Shown here: positions 8,065 to 16,844 of the stretch, piece after piece | Layout: each line of letters begins with the position of its first letter | How positions within the stretch are numbered: position 1 is the first letter of the stretch | Assembly (NCBI GenBank): GCA_964462525.1 | Contig: CAYWWY010000001.1 | Location: 372,001 to 436,000, forward strand | Source of the DNA: CAYWWY01 sp964462525 | GTDB lineage: Bacteria; Thermotogota; Thermotogae; MWEM01 | Reading direction: 5' to 3' | DNA length: 64,000 nucleotides | Position numbers and translations under genes: made by a program | Notes under the pieces: generated by a model | What the model saw: only the letters and a program-made list of their open reading frames with translations | Database searches by the model: none | What the model was told of the DNA's origin: nothing

Positions 8065-9402
8065 TTAGAATCGTACCATGACCGGCGGGATTTGCATTTC
8101 TCGCAATCGATTTCCGGGATGATTCCAAACGCGGTAAAAATCTGCCATTCGAAGATCCAACTCGAATTGACCGCAGTATTGTCCGTAATCGATTTCGCGT
8201 GTTTCCTCCTTGCCTTCCCGGATTCGTTGCTTTCTCACTTTTTTCTCAAACTGACGAAAGGCTTTGGCATATAAAGACGGGGTTACGATGATCGGAAGAG
8301 ATGCTTTTTGCCTCATCTTTGATAGCATCTGTTGGCCTATGGGATCAAACCCCAAAACCCGCAGGTATTGAGGTCCCTTTTGGTTAGCAGCGCGGATCAT
8401 ATCGCTGCTGATTTCAAAAAGGAAGTTGATCACAGTTCTTCGAAGCCGAGAATGCGTAAACCGTTTGCTTTTAGCCTTCTGCAGCAAATCTGAGACTGTC
8501 TCAGCTTGATACGCGCTCTGAACCAATCGAACGTCGAGTCCCTCCTCTACCCCTTGGTAATGCTGAATATGCTCCCTGTTTCTCCCACGCAAAAAGAAAA
8601 GAAAAAAAGAACCAATTTCATCTAAGGAAAGGATCTGACCTTCGCAAATTTCTCGGTATAATAGTTCCCATGCAAAATCAGGCATCGTTTCTCGTGCTTG
8701 AGCCAATTGAAGAGGGTCATTCGACCTCAGAAATTCATGAATCAGATTCCGAATGGCTGTTGCGCTCGAATACGCTCCTCGAAACAAAGGATCTGTGTCT
8801 TCCGAGCCAATACGCGATATAACGTTGGGACGGATGGATGAATTCAGGACTCGTAATGCGTTCAAGTACTCCAAGCCCAAAATATCGTTGGATTTGCTTA
8901 GCAAAGAAAGAAGACGTTTATGGAAATCTGTGTCAGCCTTAAAATAGTCATGTAAAGCGTGTTTCCGAGCGTTTGGAAAAGAGAATCCCCGCTTTAGGTA
9001 GGTGTGAAGAACCGCGCGATAAGAGTCTGGTTGAGTTGTCAAAACATTCGATACCTTATGCAAATCTGCAAGATTTGCGCTCTCGCTTCCAAAAACGAGA
9101 TCTGTTACAATCCCTGTGTGATGGAGTAAGCTGACACTTCCAAAAGCAAACCCCCCTGCATCTTGGTTGGAAAAAATTCCCGGGAGTAAGATTACGAGAT
9201 TGACGCCAGCATGGAGCGCAATTTTGGTTCGATAAAGCCAATCCATAATAGCAGGTTCTCCTCTTTGAACAAAGGGTCCAGACATAATTGCAACTACTCC
9301 TTGGGCTTTACACACCTCTTTTGCGGAGCGGATATGATGCAAATGGCCATTATGGAATGGATTGTATTCCACAATAATCCCCAAAACATGCTGGATCCCC
9401 AA
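8065..9402 (-). CDS. tmcAL: tRNA(Met) cytidine acetate ligase TmcAL
   Basis: TmcAL makes N4-acetylcytidine at the wobble position of elongator tRNA-Met from acetate and ATP, preventing AUA misreading. The 445-residue product has the nucleotidylyltransferase HxGH motif at H17-N-G-H20 within GIIVEYNPFHNGHL, followed by VAIMSGPFVQRGEPA and LPGIFSNQDAGGFAFGSV, all typical of the family. The TTG start abuts the murJ stop, and GGAGG lies only three bases upstream, a short spacing. It is the last gene of the long minus-strand run. Confidence 0.9.
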   Translation of the reverse strand: MGIQHVLGIIVEYNPFHNGHLHHIRSAKEVCKAQGVVAIMSGPFVQRGEPAIMDWLYRTKIALHAGVNLVILLPGIFSNQDAGGFAFGSVSLLHHTGIVTDLVFGSESANLADLHKVSNVLTTQPDSYRAVLHTYLKRGFSFPNARKHALHDYFKADTDFHKRLLSLLSKSNDILGLEYLNALRVLNSSIRPNVISRIGSEDTDPLFRGAYSSATAIRNLIHEFLRSNDPLQLAQARETMPDFAWELLYREICEGQILSLDEIGSFFLFFLRGRNREHIQHYQGVEEGLDVRLVQSAYQAETVSDLLQKAKSKRFTHSRLRRTVINFLFEISSDMIRAANQKGPQYLRVLGFDPIGQQMLSKMRQKASLPIIVTPSLYAKAFRQFEKKVRKQRIREGKEETREIDYGQYCGQFELDLRMADFYRVWNHPGNRLREMQIPPVMVRF

Positions 9403-10896
9403 TCACCTCCTTATGATTTTCCGAACCAGACGAACGGAATCATGATGGCGTAAACACAGTAGAATCCCAAGATAACTGAGGCCCCCAATGAAAATCCTTA
9501 TGAAGACATTCAAAAAGGAATAGTCCCAATAGGATGTTCCCAGCAAAACCAACCCGATACCCAATCCAGCCAATCCAATCTTTCCCATGCTGAGCAAGTC
9601 TACTCGTGAAACCCGCAAAAAACCATTTCGAACCAAATCGACAATCAATACTGTGCAACCAGCCATGCCAGCAATGGAAGTAGCCAAGGCAACACCATAA
9701 GGGCCAATCCGTAAGCCCAAGGTCAAGTCCAGAACCACATTGGTAATAACCATAATAGCTGTTGCAAAAAAAGCGATTTTTTTCCCGTCAATCCGAGCAT
9801 ATTCCGCCCGTGAAAGAAGCGCGTACAAAGAATAGAAAGGCAATCCCCACAGGTATCCCATCAGTACTTCTGATGTGATCCAGGTATCATAGACACCAAA
9901 AGCCCCTCTTTGGTAGATCAAACGGACAATATCCATTCTCATCATCATTAGTAGAATGGTAGAAGGGAGAACAAAAAAGAGCATCTTATCCAAGTGTTCA
10001 GATAGTTTTGAAGCAAAATCTTCCATCCTTCCCCGCGAAAGCTGAGACAAGGCAACCGTTGATACGGATATTGCCAATACTCCTAAGGGCAATTGGTACA
10101 AACGGTTGGCATATTGGAGCAAGGAAACCGTTCCTTGACCCAATCTCGAAACAACATTGGTATCAACCAACGAATTGATTTGGGTGATTGAAAATGTGAC
10201 GAAACTCACCATGAACACCGGGTAAAAACTCTTCCACTCTTTTTTGTCGAATGAAATCTCGAATCGAAAACGCGTCTTACGGCTTGAAAAAACAACAACA
10301 AGCAACTGGGCAACCCCTCCAAAAAGGAAGAAGGCTGTTGGAGCAAGAATGGGAGGATCAAAATAGGGAGAAAAAAAGATGCCAACAATAATGAAGATAT
10401 TATGAATCGCTGGTGAGATTGCAGGAGCAAAGTATTGGTCATGGCTGTTCAGAATCCCGGTATACACGGAAGCGATTGCGATAAACAAGATGAAGGGAAA
10501 GACGATCCGAGCAAGATATACTGTGAGCGCTGTTGAACCTGCATCTAAGCCTGGAGCAATAAGAGCAACCAAGGATGGCATGAAATAGATGGAAAGAATA
10601 ACCAGCCCCAAAAGAATGGGCAAAAAAAAGGTAATAATTGTATTGGAAAATCGATTCCCATGATCCAATGATTCCAGACAGCGTTTGTTATAAATCGGAA
10701 CAAATGCGGATGTCAACGCTCCTTCCGCAAAGATTCTCCGAAGAAAAAAAGGCAGCAATATGGCCACCACGTAGGCATCATATTCAGGAGAAGTACCGAA
10801 TTGCTCGGCAAACAAAGCGTCTCTTACCAAACCTAAAACCCTGCTGATCAATGTAGCCAGGGCCATTTGAACGGAAAAACGCAGGGTTTTGGACAT
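9403..10896 (-). CDS. murJ: Lipid II flippase MurJ (MviN)
   Basis: A 497-residue polytopic membrane protein, about 14 hydrophobic segments, which flips lipid II across the cytoplasmic membrane for peptidoglycan synthesis. The N-terminus has the family text TLISRVLGLVRDALFAEQFG and RRIFAEGALTSAFVPIYNK, and central segments carry conserved Arg and Asp. It starts with ATG 11 bases after the M20 hydrolase stop. Its neighbours in the same transcriptional run (amidase, LysM-M23, GT51) also act on peptidoglycan. Confidence 0.94.
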   Translation of the reverse strand: MSKTLRFSVQMALATLISRVLGLVRDALFAEQFGTSPEYDAYVVAILLPFFLRRIFAEGALTSAFVPIYNKRCLESLDHGNRFSNTIITFFLPILLGLVILSIYFMPSLVALIAPGLDAGSTALTVYLARIVFPFILFIAIASVYTGILNSHDQYFAPAISPAIHNIFIIVGIFFSPYFDPPILAPTAFFLFGGVAQLLVVVFSSRKTRFRFEISFDKKEWKSFYPVFMVSFVTFSITQINSLVDTNVVSRLGQGTVSLLQYANRLYQLPLGVLAISVSTVALSQLSRGRMEDFASKLSEHLDKMLFFVLPSTILLMMMRMDIVRLIYQRGAFGVYDTWITSEVLMGYLWGLPFYSLYALLSRAEYARIDGKKIAFFATAIMVITNVVLDLTLGLRIGPYGVALATSIAGMAGCTVLIVDLVRNGFLRVSRVDLLSMGKIGLAGLGIGLVLLGTSYWDYSFLNVFIRIFIGGLSYLGILLCLRHHDSVRLVRKIIRR

Positions 10897-10907
10897 AGAA
10901 ACCCCGT

Positions 10908-12107
10908 TTAGCTGGTGAAGATCAGAGGAAAAAGCGTGTAAAACGCTGCTGCATCAACAAGTTGCTGATCTAACACACGTTCATCAGGCGCATGCGCGTA
11001 TATTTCGTTTCCCGGTCCGAAACCAACTGTAGGAATTTGATAGATTCCTGCTGTTGCGACCCCATTGGTGCTGAAATCCCAACGGCCCAAACGAGCTTTT
11101 GATTGAAATAGGAGTTCATATGTTGCCTTAGCCTTTTGGATATGATCCGCCTCTTCTTCAAACAACCAAGTTGGGAAGTATTTTTCCGTCGGAAACACTG
11201 TTCCAAGATAAGAAGGCTTATTATAGTGAAGATCGATGATCTCGCCTTCTACTCCGGCATTTCGAATAACCTGATCCAATTCTTTATACACAGTTTCCTT
11301 GGTTTCACCCCACGTTAACCTTCTGTCCAGTTGAATTGTACACTCATCAGGTACCGCATTTTGAGATGGGGATTGGAAGAAGATCTGAGTTACCGCAATC
11401 GATCCTTTCCCCAAAAAAGCGTCTTCTTTGAGTTGTCCATGAAGCTGTTCAATACCCTTGATTATTGGAACCATCTTGTAAATCGCATTATCTCCCCGCT
11501 CCGGAGCGCTGGCATGACAAGAGCGCCCGGATGTTCGAATCTGGATTTCCATTCGACCTCGATGACCCCGATACACACCTAAGTTGGTTGGCTCTGTGAT
11601 AACAACAACATCTGGGCGTATCCCTTCTTCTTCAAGAATGTATTGCCAACAAAGCCCGTCGCAATCCTCTTCCATTATCGACCCAATGAAATAGACTGTA
11701 AAATCTCCCAATATCGCTAGTTCTTTCATAATCTTGGCTGCATAGACCATTGACGCCATCCCGGATTCTTGATCACAAGAACCCCGACCATAGATGTACC
11801 CATCTTTGTATGCGCCATGAAATGGGTCTACAGTCCACAAGGATGGATTCCCTACATCTACAGTGTCAATATGGGCGTCAAAAGCGATAATCGTTTTACC
11901 TTGACCCACCTTCCCAATCACATTGCCTAAACCATCCACCCGGACTTCATCCATTCCGACTATTTCCATTTCATGAAAAATCCGGTTTACGACCCCTTTT
12001 TCTTGTGTCGAAACACTTGGAATGGCGATCATATCTCTCAAAAACTGAACCATCTGTCGTTGATTGGATTTGCTTTTCTCAAGAATCTGTTGAATCAATT
12101 CATTCAT
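10908..12107 (-). CDS. M20-family metallohydrolase, YgeY-like
   Basis: A di-zinc M20 hydrolase of 399 residues, cytoplasmic (no signal). Metal and catalytic residues follow the family: D-A-H79-I-D81, D112 in GSCDQESGMA, E146/E147 in SIMEED, and a late His in NEIYAHAPDE. The text matches the YgeY subgroup (putative selenium-metabolism hydrolases, purine/amino-acid catabolism islands in some bacteria), but no selenium or xanthine-catabolism genes accompany it here, so the substrate is open. It may be a peptidase or deacylase. A GGAGG precedes the ATG by 11 bases. The pocket loop SGRSCHASAPERGDNAIYK is intact. Confidence 0.82.
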   Translation of the reverse strand: MNELIQQILEKSKSNQRQMVQFLRDMIAIPSVSTQEKGVVNRIFHEMEIVGMDEVRVDGLGNVIGKVGQGKTIIAFDAHIDTVDVGNPSLWTVDPFHGAYKDGYIYGRGSCDQESGMASMVYAAKIMKELAILGDFTVYFIGSIMEEDCDGLCWQYILEEEGIRPDVVVITEPTNLGVYRGHRGRMEIQIRTSGRSCHASAPERGDNAIYKMVPIIKGIEQLHGQLKEDAFLGKGSIAVTQIFFQSPSQNAVPDECTIQLDRRLTWGETKETVYKELDQVIRNAGVEGEIIDLHYNKPSYLGTVFPTEKYFPTWLFEEEADHIQKAKATYELLFQSKARLGRWDFSTNGVATAGIYQIPTVGFGPGNEIYAHAPDERVLDQQLVDAAAFYTLFPLIFTS

Positions 12108-12129
12108 TTTCTTTCCCTCCTTTTTTTGT

Positions 12130-13305
12130 CTATTTCGCCTGATCCGTGGTGATCATTTGCTCCAAAAACTGGAAATAGTTATGAATCCCCTGCAGAAGGA
12201 TCTGCGCGATTGTTTCCTGATAAGTTCTTGTCTTCAGAAGCATTTCAACCTGTGGATTGGAAAGAAAATCGCATTCAACCAATAGGGAAGGTACAGCTGT
12301 ATATGCAAGCACAGCAAAATCATCTTTCCTCAAACCCCGAACTGAATACTGCGCCTTTTCGAAGGCTTTAAGCATCTCTCTGGAAGCAATTTCACTATAG
12401 GTCATAACGGTCCGTTTATGATTGATCATTTGTGAAATGATTCCTTCGTCTGTTGGAAAAGCTTCACGATGAAGTCGTTCCAATCGCTCTAAATAGGCTT
12501 CCTCCGAAAAGTCATAGAAGTACACTTCCACGCCCCGTACCTGAGGATTAGTGAAAGAATTCAAGTGAATACTGATGAAAAGATCCGCAAGCTCTTGGTT
12601 GGCAATGATCGCTCTTTCTTGAAGGCCAATATACACATCTGTATCTCTGGTCATAATCACAGTATATCCCTTTTGCTCTAACAACGAACCAAGAATAAGG
12701 GATATCCGCAATGCAATTTCTTTTTCTGGTGTTTTCCCTGGACCAGTTGCCCCGGTATCAATTCCTCCGTGACCTGCATCTACTACGATCAGAGGCGCTT
12801 TTCGAGAACCAGGCGCCCAAAAATCGATCCCCTTTTCTTCTGCATGAAATTCTGATCCGTTGAAGGGAGGTTCTTCGAAGTTATGGTGATCGATATGGGC
12901 AGGAACTGTAGTTGCAACGTCGACCCTCTCTCCCGAAACAACATACGATAGACCAGTAATCTGCCCGAAATCTTCCATTGGTATAAAAAACCGGTTCTGA
13001 ACTAAACGGGGCGATGCTTGGAGGGTATTGTATCGATCGTTGATCCATACACGGTCAGACTGGTTGAAGAAGATCAATTCCTGTTTTTGGTATCGAATGA
13101 TCAGGGATTTTTCCGAGTTGTTCCATTCATACTCCGCTCCCAAAGACTCAGCCAGGGTTACAGCATGAACATATACAGTATTTCCCAATTGGAAGTATCG
13201 ATCCGGATCAATCCTCTCTCCTTCAAGGAATACTTCAAGTCGATTCCCAAAAGAAACCAAACATAACGACACGATGCCGATATAAAGCAGCAACCGTTTT
13301 CCCAT
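12130..13305 (-). CDS. N-acetylmuramoyl-L-alanine amidase with copper-amine-oxidase-like N-domain
   Basis: A secreted 391-residue peptidoglycan hydrolase. An N-terminal signal peptide (residues 1-20) is followed by a stalk domain of the CuAO_N1 type (~22-130, with GNTVYVHAVTLAESLGAEYEW). The Amidase_3 domain spans ~170-385. Zn ligands are visible: DAGHGG (H179), PEKEIAL (E194), SIHLNS (H247), with the catalytic Glu in LLVECDFLSN. Amidase_3 enzymes cleave the bond between MurNAc and the stem peptide during cell separation. It abuts the LysM-M23 gene upstream (stop and start share one base), suggesting joint expression and joint work on the wall. Confidence 0.92.
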   Translation of the reverse strand: MGKRLLLYIGIVSLCLVSFGNRLEVFLEGERIDPDRYFQLGNTVYVHAVTLAESLGAEYEWNNSEKSLIIRYQKQELIFFNQSDRVWINDRYNTLQASPRLVQNRFFIPMEDFGQITGLSYVVSGERVDVATTVPAHIDHHNFEEPPFNGSEFHAEEKGIDFWAPGSRKAPLIVVDAGHGGIDTGATGPGKTPEKEIALRISLILGSLLEQKGYTVIMTRDTDVYIGLQERAIIANQELADLFISIHLNSFTNPQVRGVEVYFYDFSEEAYLERLERLHREAFPTDEGIISQMINHKRTVMTYSEIASREMLKAFEKAQYSVRGLRKDDFAVLAYTAVPSLLVECDFLSNPQVEMLLKTRTYQETIAQILLQGIHNYFQFLEQMITTDQAK

Positions 13306-14138
13306 TAGTTACCGCCCATAGATAGTGGATTGCTTTGTTTCAGAACATACATTTTTGATATCGGAGGCAAAAAGTCAACCGGATCTAGGGTTTCACGAGA
13401 AGGAAGCGTTCGGATTTCGAAGTGTAAATGAGGCCCTGTGCTTTGACCAGTAGACCCAATCCTTCCGATCATTTCGCCTTGATGAACACGTTGACCCTGC
13501 AATACAGAAATTTGAGATAAGTGGGCATATCGAAACATGTGCCGATCTCCATCAATATCAATCGTTAATCCATACCCTCCATTTTCTCCGACAAATGTCA
13601 CTAAACCAGATCCTGCGGCGAAAATAGGGGCACCTTCTGGTGCAGCAATATCAGTTCCTGAATGGAATGACCGTTGCTGCGTGATGGGGTGTGTTCGCCA
13701 TCCATACGCACTGCTGATCACACCAAATGTGGGCCATATATACCGATTGTTTTCCACATGAAAGGCTTTTCCAATGGCGCTCAATGGAATAAAGAGTTTC
13801 TGACCAATACGAATTGGATAGGGAGGTGAAAGCTGATTGGCAGTCGCTATTGAAGGCACATCTGTAAAAAAATACTGGGCTATTGTGGAAAGAGAGTCTC
13901 CCGCACTTACTTCATAGATATACCCTTTTGGAAAAGGCAGAAGTACAACTTGCCCCTGATGCAACTGTCCTGTATTGATTTTGGGATTCCAGTCCAAAAG
14001 CATCGACATCGGAATCAGGTACAACTCTGAGACTTCTTCCAACCGTTCTCCGGAAATCGCAACATGCCTCAGTGTCAAGTATCCAAAAGCAGTGACAGAA
14101 AGAAAAAATACCACCAACACACAGACGATCCGATTCAT
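13305..14138 (-). CDS. LysM - M23 (LytM) metallopeptidase
   Basis: The start is placed at the ATG behind GGGGGA, giving 277 residues with an N-terminal signal/anchor (1-20). A degenerate LysM-like stretch (~22-70) is followed by a clear LysM (~74-118: YEVSAGDSLSTIAQYF, IGQKLFIPL) and a catalytic M23 domain (~150-255). Zn ligands H159 and D163 (HSGTD) and H239 plus H237 (GPHLHF), with H206 in YAHLS, are all present, so it is an active-type endopeptidase rather than a degenerate LytM activator. It probably cleaves peptidoglycan cross-links in the periplasm or wall. It shares a boundary base with the amidase gene. Confidence 0.92.
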   Translation of the reverse strand: MNRIVCVLVVFFLSVTAFGYLTLRHVAISGERLEEVSELYLIPMSMLLDWNPKINTGQLHQGQVVLLPFPKGYIYEVSAGDSLSTIAQYFFTDVPSIATANQLSPPYPIRIGQKLFIPLSAIGKAFHVENNRYIWPTFGVISSAYGWRTHPITQQRSFHSGTDIAAPEGAPIFAAGSGLVTFVGENGGYGLTIDIDGDRHMFRYAHLSQISVLQGQRVHQGEMIGRIGSTGQSTGPHLHFEIRTLPSRETLDPVDFLPPISKMYVLKQSNPLSMGGN

Positions 14139-14169
14139 CGCAATCCCCCCATCATTCCAATCATCTTGT

Positions 14170-14499
14170 TTACCCTTGATCCGTAACAACGAACAAAGCA
14201 AAGAGAAACGAAGACAAAAGCATCAATCCAGAAAAAAGCAAAATGGCATAAGCAACATCCGTCTTATGTTTATGATCATGGCTTTCTGATTGATCTCGAT
14301 AGTCTTTATGCAGTTTCGCTAGATAGATCCATCCTACATTTATGGTAATGATAAAAGCACCAAAGAGGATATTAGATACCCGTTCCCAATGGAACCATCC
14401 CGTGACGAGAGCAATACCAATCATAATTACACTTACATACATAGGCCGGATGAAAAGGATTTTCCACCGAGGAACCGGAAGAATTGCGTTTTGATTCAT
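14170..14499 (-). CDS. Small integral membrane protein
   Basis: A 109-residue protein with about three hydrophobic segments: ~18-36 (MYVSVIMIGIALVTGW), ~42-60 (NILFGAFIITINVGWIYL) and ~83-105 (AYAILLFSGLMLLSSFLFALF). A charged His-rich loop lies between (QSESHDHKHKTD). I do not recognise the family. It sits between the cNMP-fold/TPR gene (overlapping it by 4 bases) and the M23 peptidase, so it is likely co-transcribed with envelope genes. The His-rich loop might bind metal, but that is a guess. Confidence 0.65.
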   Translation of the reverse strand: MNQNAILPVPRWKILFIRPMYVSVIMIGIALVTGWFHWERVSNILFGAFIITINVGWIYLAKLHKDYRDQSESHDHKHKTDVAYAILLFSGLMLLSSFLFALFVVTDQG

Positions 14500-15383
14500 G
14501 AACTCCCCTCCAAAAAATGACGAACCATACTTAAAAAAGGACTATCCGGATAGGTAAGTACAAACCGAATTGCATTCTCCAACCACTCCGGATCCCCTTC
14601 GCTTTTTTGTCTTCCAATCATGGAAAAAAGAGCTTGCTGCCCTGCTTCTTCTTGCGAATGAAAATATATGAGTTTTCGCAAATACCGATTGGCCTGATAA
14701 TGATCATTTAACCGATCGTATTCTTCCACGCACCTTGCACGAACTTCCCCTAAGTTTTTGGAGGAGGGAAACTTCTCTTCAAAAGTCTTCAACACAACAA
14801 GGTTTTGCAATGGATCAGAGCTTGTAGACCTTGACAACAGATCATCGTATGCGACAGCTTCGCTTTCCGACATTTCGATTTCGAGCTTCCCCGAGGTTAG
14901 GTCCATAATAACACCCAACATCGAATCAATTTTCTTTGAATCTTCAAAAAAATCGATTGCTTGATTGTATATGTCTAGGGCTTTGTTTTTTTCGCCCCAG
15001 AATACAAATGCTTCGAAAGCTGAGTAAAGCGATTCTTCAGGACTCATAACAATCCCCAAGAACTTTTGATTGATAATCATCTGATAAAAAAAGGCAAGAC
15101 TCTTCCACACTTTTTCCCGGATTTGGATGACATCGCTAAATAGATCATCTCGGTTGACCATCGCAACCTTACCTTTAGTCTCTCCAATGACAATAAATGA
15201 AACGGCTGTATCGTTTATCAAGTTCCAAATCCCGATCATCATAGGTTTTTCTAAGGTTTCTTCTTTCCAAGAATCCCACTTCCATTGAAGCTTGATCGTC
15301 CCTTCTTTGATTTCATAGACATATCGGAGATGGTCTCCATCCATAACAATCACTTCATCGGCCCGGAATTCTTTCAGTTGCAC
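14496..15383 (-). CDS. Cyclic-nucleotide-binding-fold-like protein with helical-repeat tail
   Basis: A 295-residue cytoplasmic protein starting with GTG. The first ~110 residues read like a CRP-type effector-binding beta-roll (GDHLRYVYEIKEGTIKLQW, PMMIGIWNLINDTAVSFIVIGETKGKVAMVNRDDLF). No helix-turn-helix follows. Instead residues ~120-290 are helical, TPR-like (ALDIYNQAIDFFEDSK, RYLRKLIYFHSQEEAGQQALFSMIG). The phosphate-binding cassette of true cAMP sensors is not obvious, so ligand binding is uncertain. It overlaps the GT51 gene by 10 bases and the next membrane protein by 4. It may be an adaptor sensing an unknown ligand for the envelope operon (inference). Confidence 0.55.
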   Translation of the reverse strand: MQLKEFRADEVIVMDGDHLRYVYEIKEGTIKLQWKWDSWKEETLEKPMMIGIWNLINDTAVSFIVIGETKGKVAMVNRDDLFSDVIQIREKVWKSLAFFYQMIINQKFLGIVMSPEESLYSAFEAFVFWGEKNKALDIYNQAIDFFEDSKKIDSMLGVIMDLTSGKLEIEMSESEAVAYDDLLSRSTSSDPLQNLVVLKTFEEKFPSSKNLGEVRARCVEEYDRLNDHYQANRYLRKLIYFHSQEEAGQQALFSMIGRQKSEGDPEWLENAIRFVLTYPDSPFLSMVRHFLEGSS

Positions 15384-16141
15384 TCCAAAAACTCCTTTAT
15401 GGCGAGAATTATTGATCCTTTTTCCATCGGACTCATCCCCATATGGTCGATCATGTTTTCACAAAGAAAGATAATATGAAAATTCCCTGACATCGGATTT
15501 CGATGCTCGGGAGATCGCAAGGTCACGACCAACATGAGCGATTGCCATGGGGAAAGTTCGATCGGATCAACGCCAAAATATGCTCTTGACGCCTGCCCCA
15601 TGCCCCAAATTCCGTTTCCCATATACGCTGTGTTGAGATATAGTTCTAGGATCATTGACTTTGAGTAATTTCGTTCGAGCTGCAATGCGAGGTAGAGTTC
15701 TTTCTGTTTCCGTTGCAAAGTCCGACCGGGGTCAAGGTACAGGTTTTTGGCTAGCTGTTGTGTGATCGTGCTTCCCCCTTGAATCGATGATGAGCCGTCC
15801 GAGAATAATCCTTGGATGTTAGACCAGAAAGCGCGCAGTATCGCCTTTATTGAAAACCCAGGATGCTGCCAAAACACTTCGTCTTCAGATACGAGCAACA
15901 TGTCAATTAGGTCTTTGGGGAACTGGTCAACTGAATCGAACGAAACGGCATTTTGCCGTTCAATAATCGGCAAGTGAAGATCAAAGCTCTCCGAAAGAAA
16001 ATCCTGAGCCTCCCCAATAACCCATAACCCAAAAAGCCCACAAACCATAAATGAAAAACCCATCCCCCGTAAATAGGAAAATATAGCCCTTTTAATCAAA
16101 AGCTTTAACGATCGCTTCGACATGATTGGTAATGATACCAT
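15374..16141 (-). CDS. Monofunctional peptidoglycan glycosyltransferase (GT51)
   Basis: A 255-residue membrane-anchored GT51 enzyme that polymerises lipid II into glycan strands. One N-terminal membrane helix lies at ~25-45. Catalytic motifs: SEDEVFWQHPGFS (motif 1, with the catalytic Glu), GGSTITQQLAKNLYL (motif 2), RKQKELYLALQLE (motif 3) and ILELYLNTAYMG (motif 4). No transpeptidase domain follows, so it is MtgA-like and not a class A PBP. The start is ambiguous: ATG at 16141 (overlapping the GDPD gene by 50 bases) or ATG at 16123; neither has a convincing Shine-Dalgarno. Confidence 0.88.
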   Translation of the reverse strand: MVSLPIMSKRSLKLLIKRAIFSYLRGMGFSFMVCGLFGLWVIGEAQDFLSESFDLHLPIIERQNAVSFDSVDQFPKDLIDMLLVSEDEVFWQHPGFSIKAILRAFWSNIQGLFSDGSSSIQGGSTITQQLAKNLYLDPGRTLQRKQKELYLALQLERNYSKSMILELYLNTAYMGNGIWGMGQASRAYFGVDPIELSPWQSLMLVVTLRSPEHRNPMSGNFHIIFLCENMIDHMGMSPMEKGSIILAIKEFLECN

Positions 16142-16844
16142 AGGCTATATGTTCTTTAGCCATGATCAATACCCACTCCACATCGTCTACAGTCCACCAG
16201 AAAATTTTGATCCCCAAAGCCAGAAATCCCTGACGCAAGTCCGCCCGTTTCACTTCATCAACCGATTGAAGCGCTTGAATCGGAAGATGCAACGAATAAG
16301 GTCGGTATAAAACGCATAATTGATTGATATATTCCATAACCGTATCCGGTTTTTGAAGGCTAACTCCATGTTTCTTCTGTGCTTCTTCTCCGATTAATAA
16401 ACCACAACGAGCTTCTGGAATAATCTTTCGAACCTCGTTTAACGAATCATGAATAAATGACGAGAAAATTACTTGTTCTTCTGCGCGGAATTTTTTTACC
16501 AAAGCAGCAACTGGTTGTGCAGTTTCTATCTCTTTGAGTTCTATGTTGACCAAACCCCTGTGAACAATCTCTTCAAGGACTTCCTTGAGGGTTGGAATCT
16601 TCTGGTTTTGAGCAAGGGAAAGCGTTTTTAATTCCTCCAAAGTCATCTCAGACACGCGCCCATAGGACCCAGTTACCCGATCTACAGTTGCATCATGGAT
16701 GACGATAATCTGGTTGTCTTTGCTCATGCGAACATCTAACTCGACACCATCCGCCCCGTATTCCAAGGCTTTTTGAAAAGCCAGTAAGGAGTTTTCTGGA
16801 TATAGTTCAGAGAACCCGCGGTGACCGAGGATAAACGGTTTCAT
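16092..16844 (-). CDS. Glycerophosphodiester phosphodiesterase (internal start of the fused frame)
   Basis: Read from the ATG at 16844 this is a full-length 250-residue GDPD (usual length 230-260) hydrolysing glycerophosphodiesters to glycerol 3-phosphate and an alcohol. The catalytic His pair (HRG near the start, IVIHD ~residue 50) and metal ligands E and D (GVELDV) are present, as are the SEMTLEELKTLSL and LVNIELK segments. AGAGGTGGG lies six bases before the ATG, and an extended -10 (TGGTATAAT on the minus strand) lies about 45 bases before it. These signals are those of an independent gene and argue against an obligate fusion. It overlaps the GT51 gene at its 3' end. Confidence 0.75.
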   Translation of the reverse strand: MKPFILGHRGFSELYPENSLLAFQKALEYGADGVELDVRMSKDNQIIVIHDATVDRVTGSYGRVSEMTLEELKTLSLAQNQKIPTLKEVLEEIVHRGLVNIELKEIETAQPVAALVKKFRAEEQVIFSSFIHDSLNEVRKIIPEARCGLLIGEEAQKKHGVSLQKPDTVMEYINQLCVLYRPYSLHLPIQALQSVDEVKRADLRQGFLALGIKIFWWTVDDVEWVLIMAKEHIAYGIITNHVEAIVKAFD

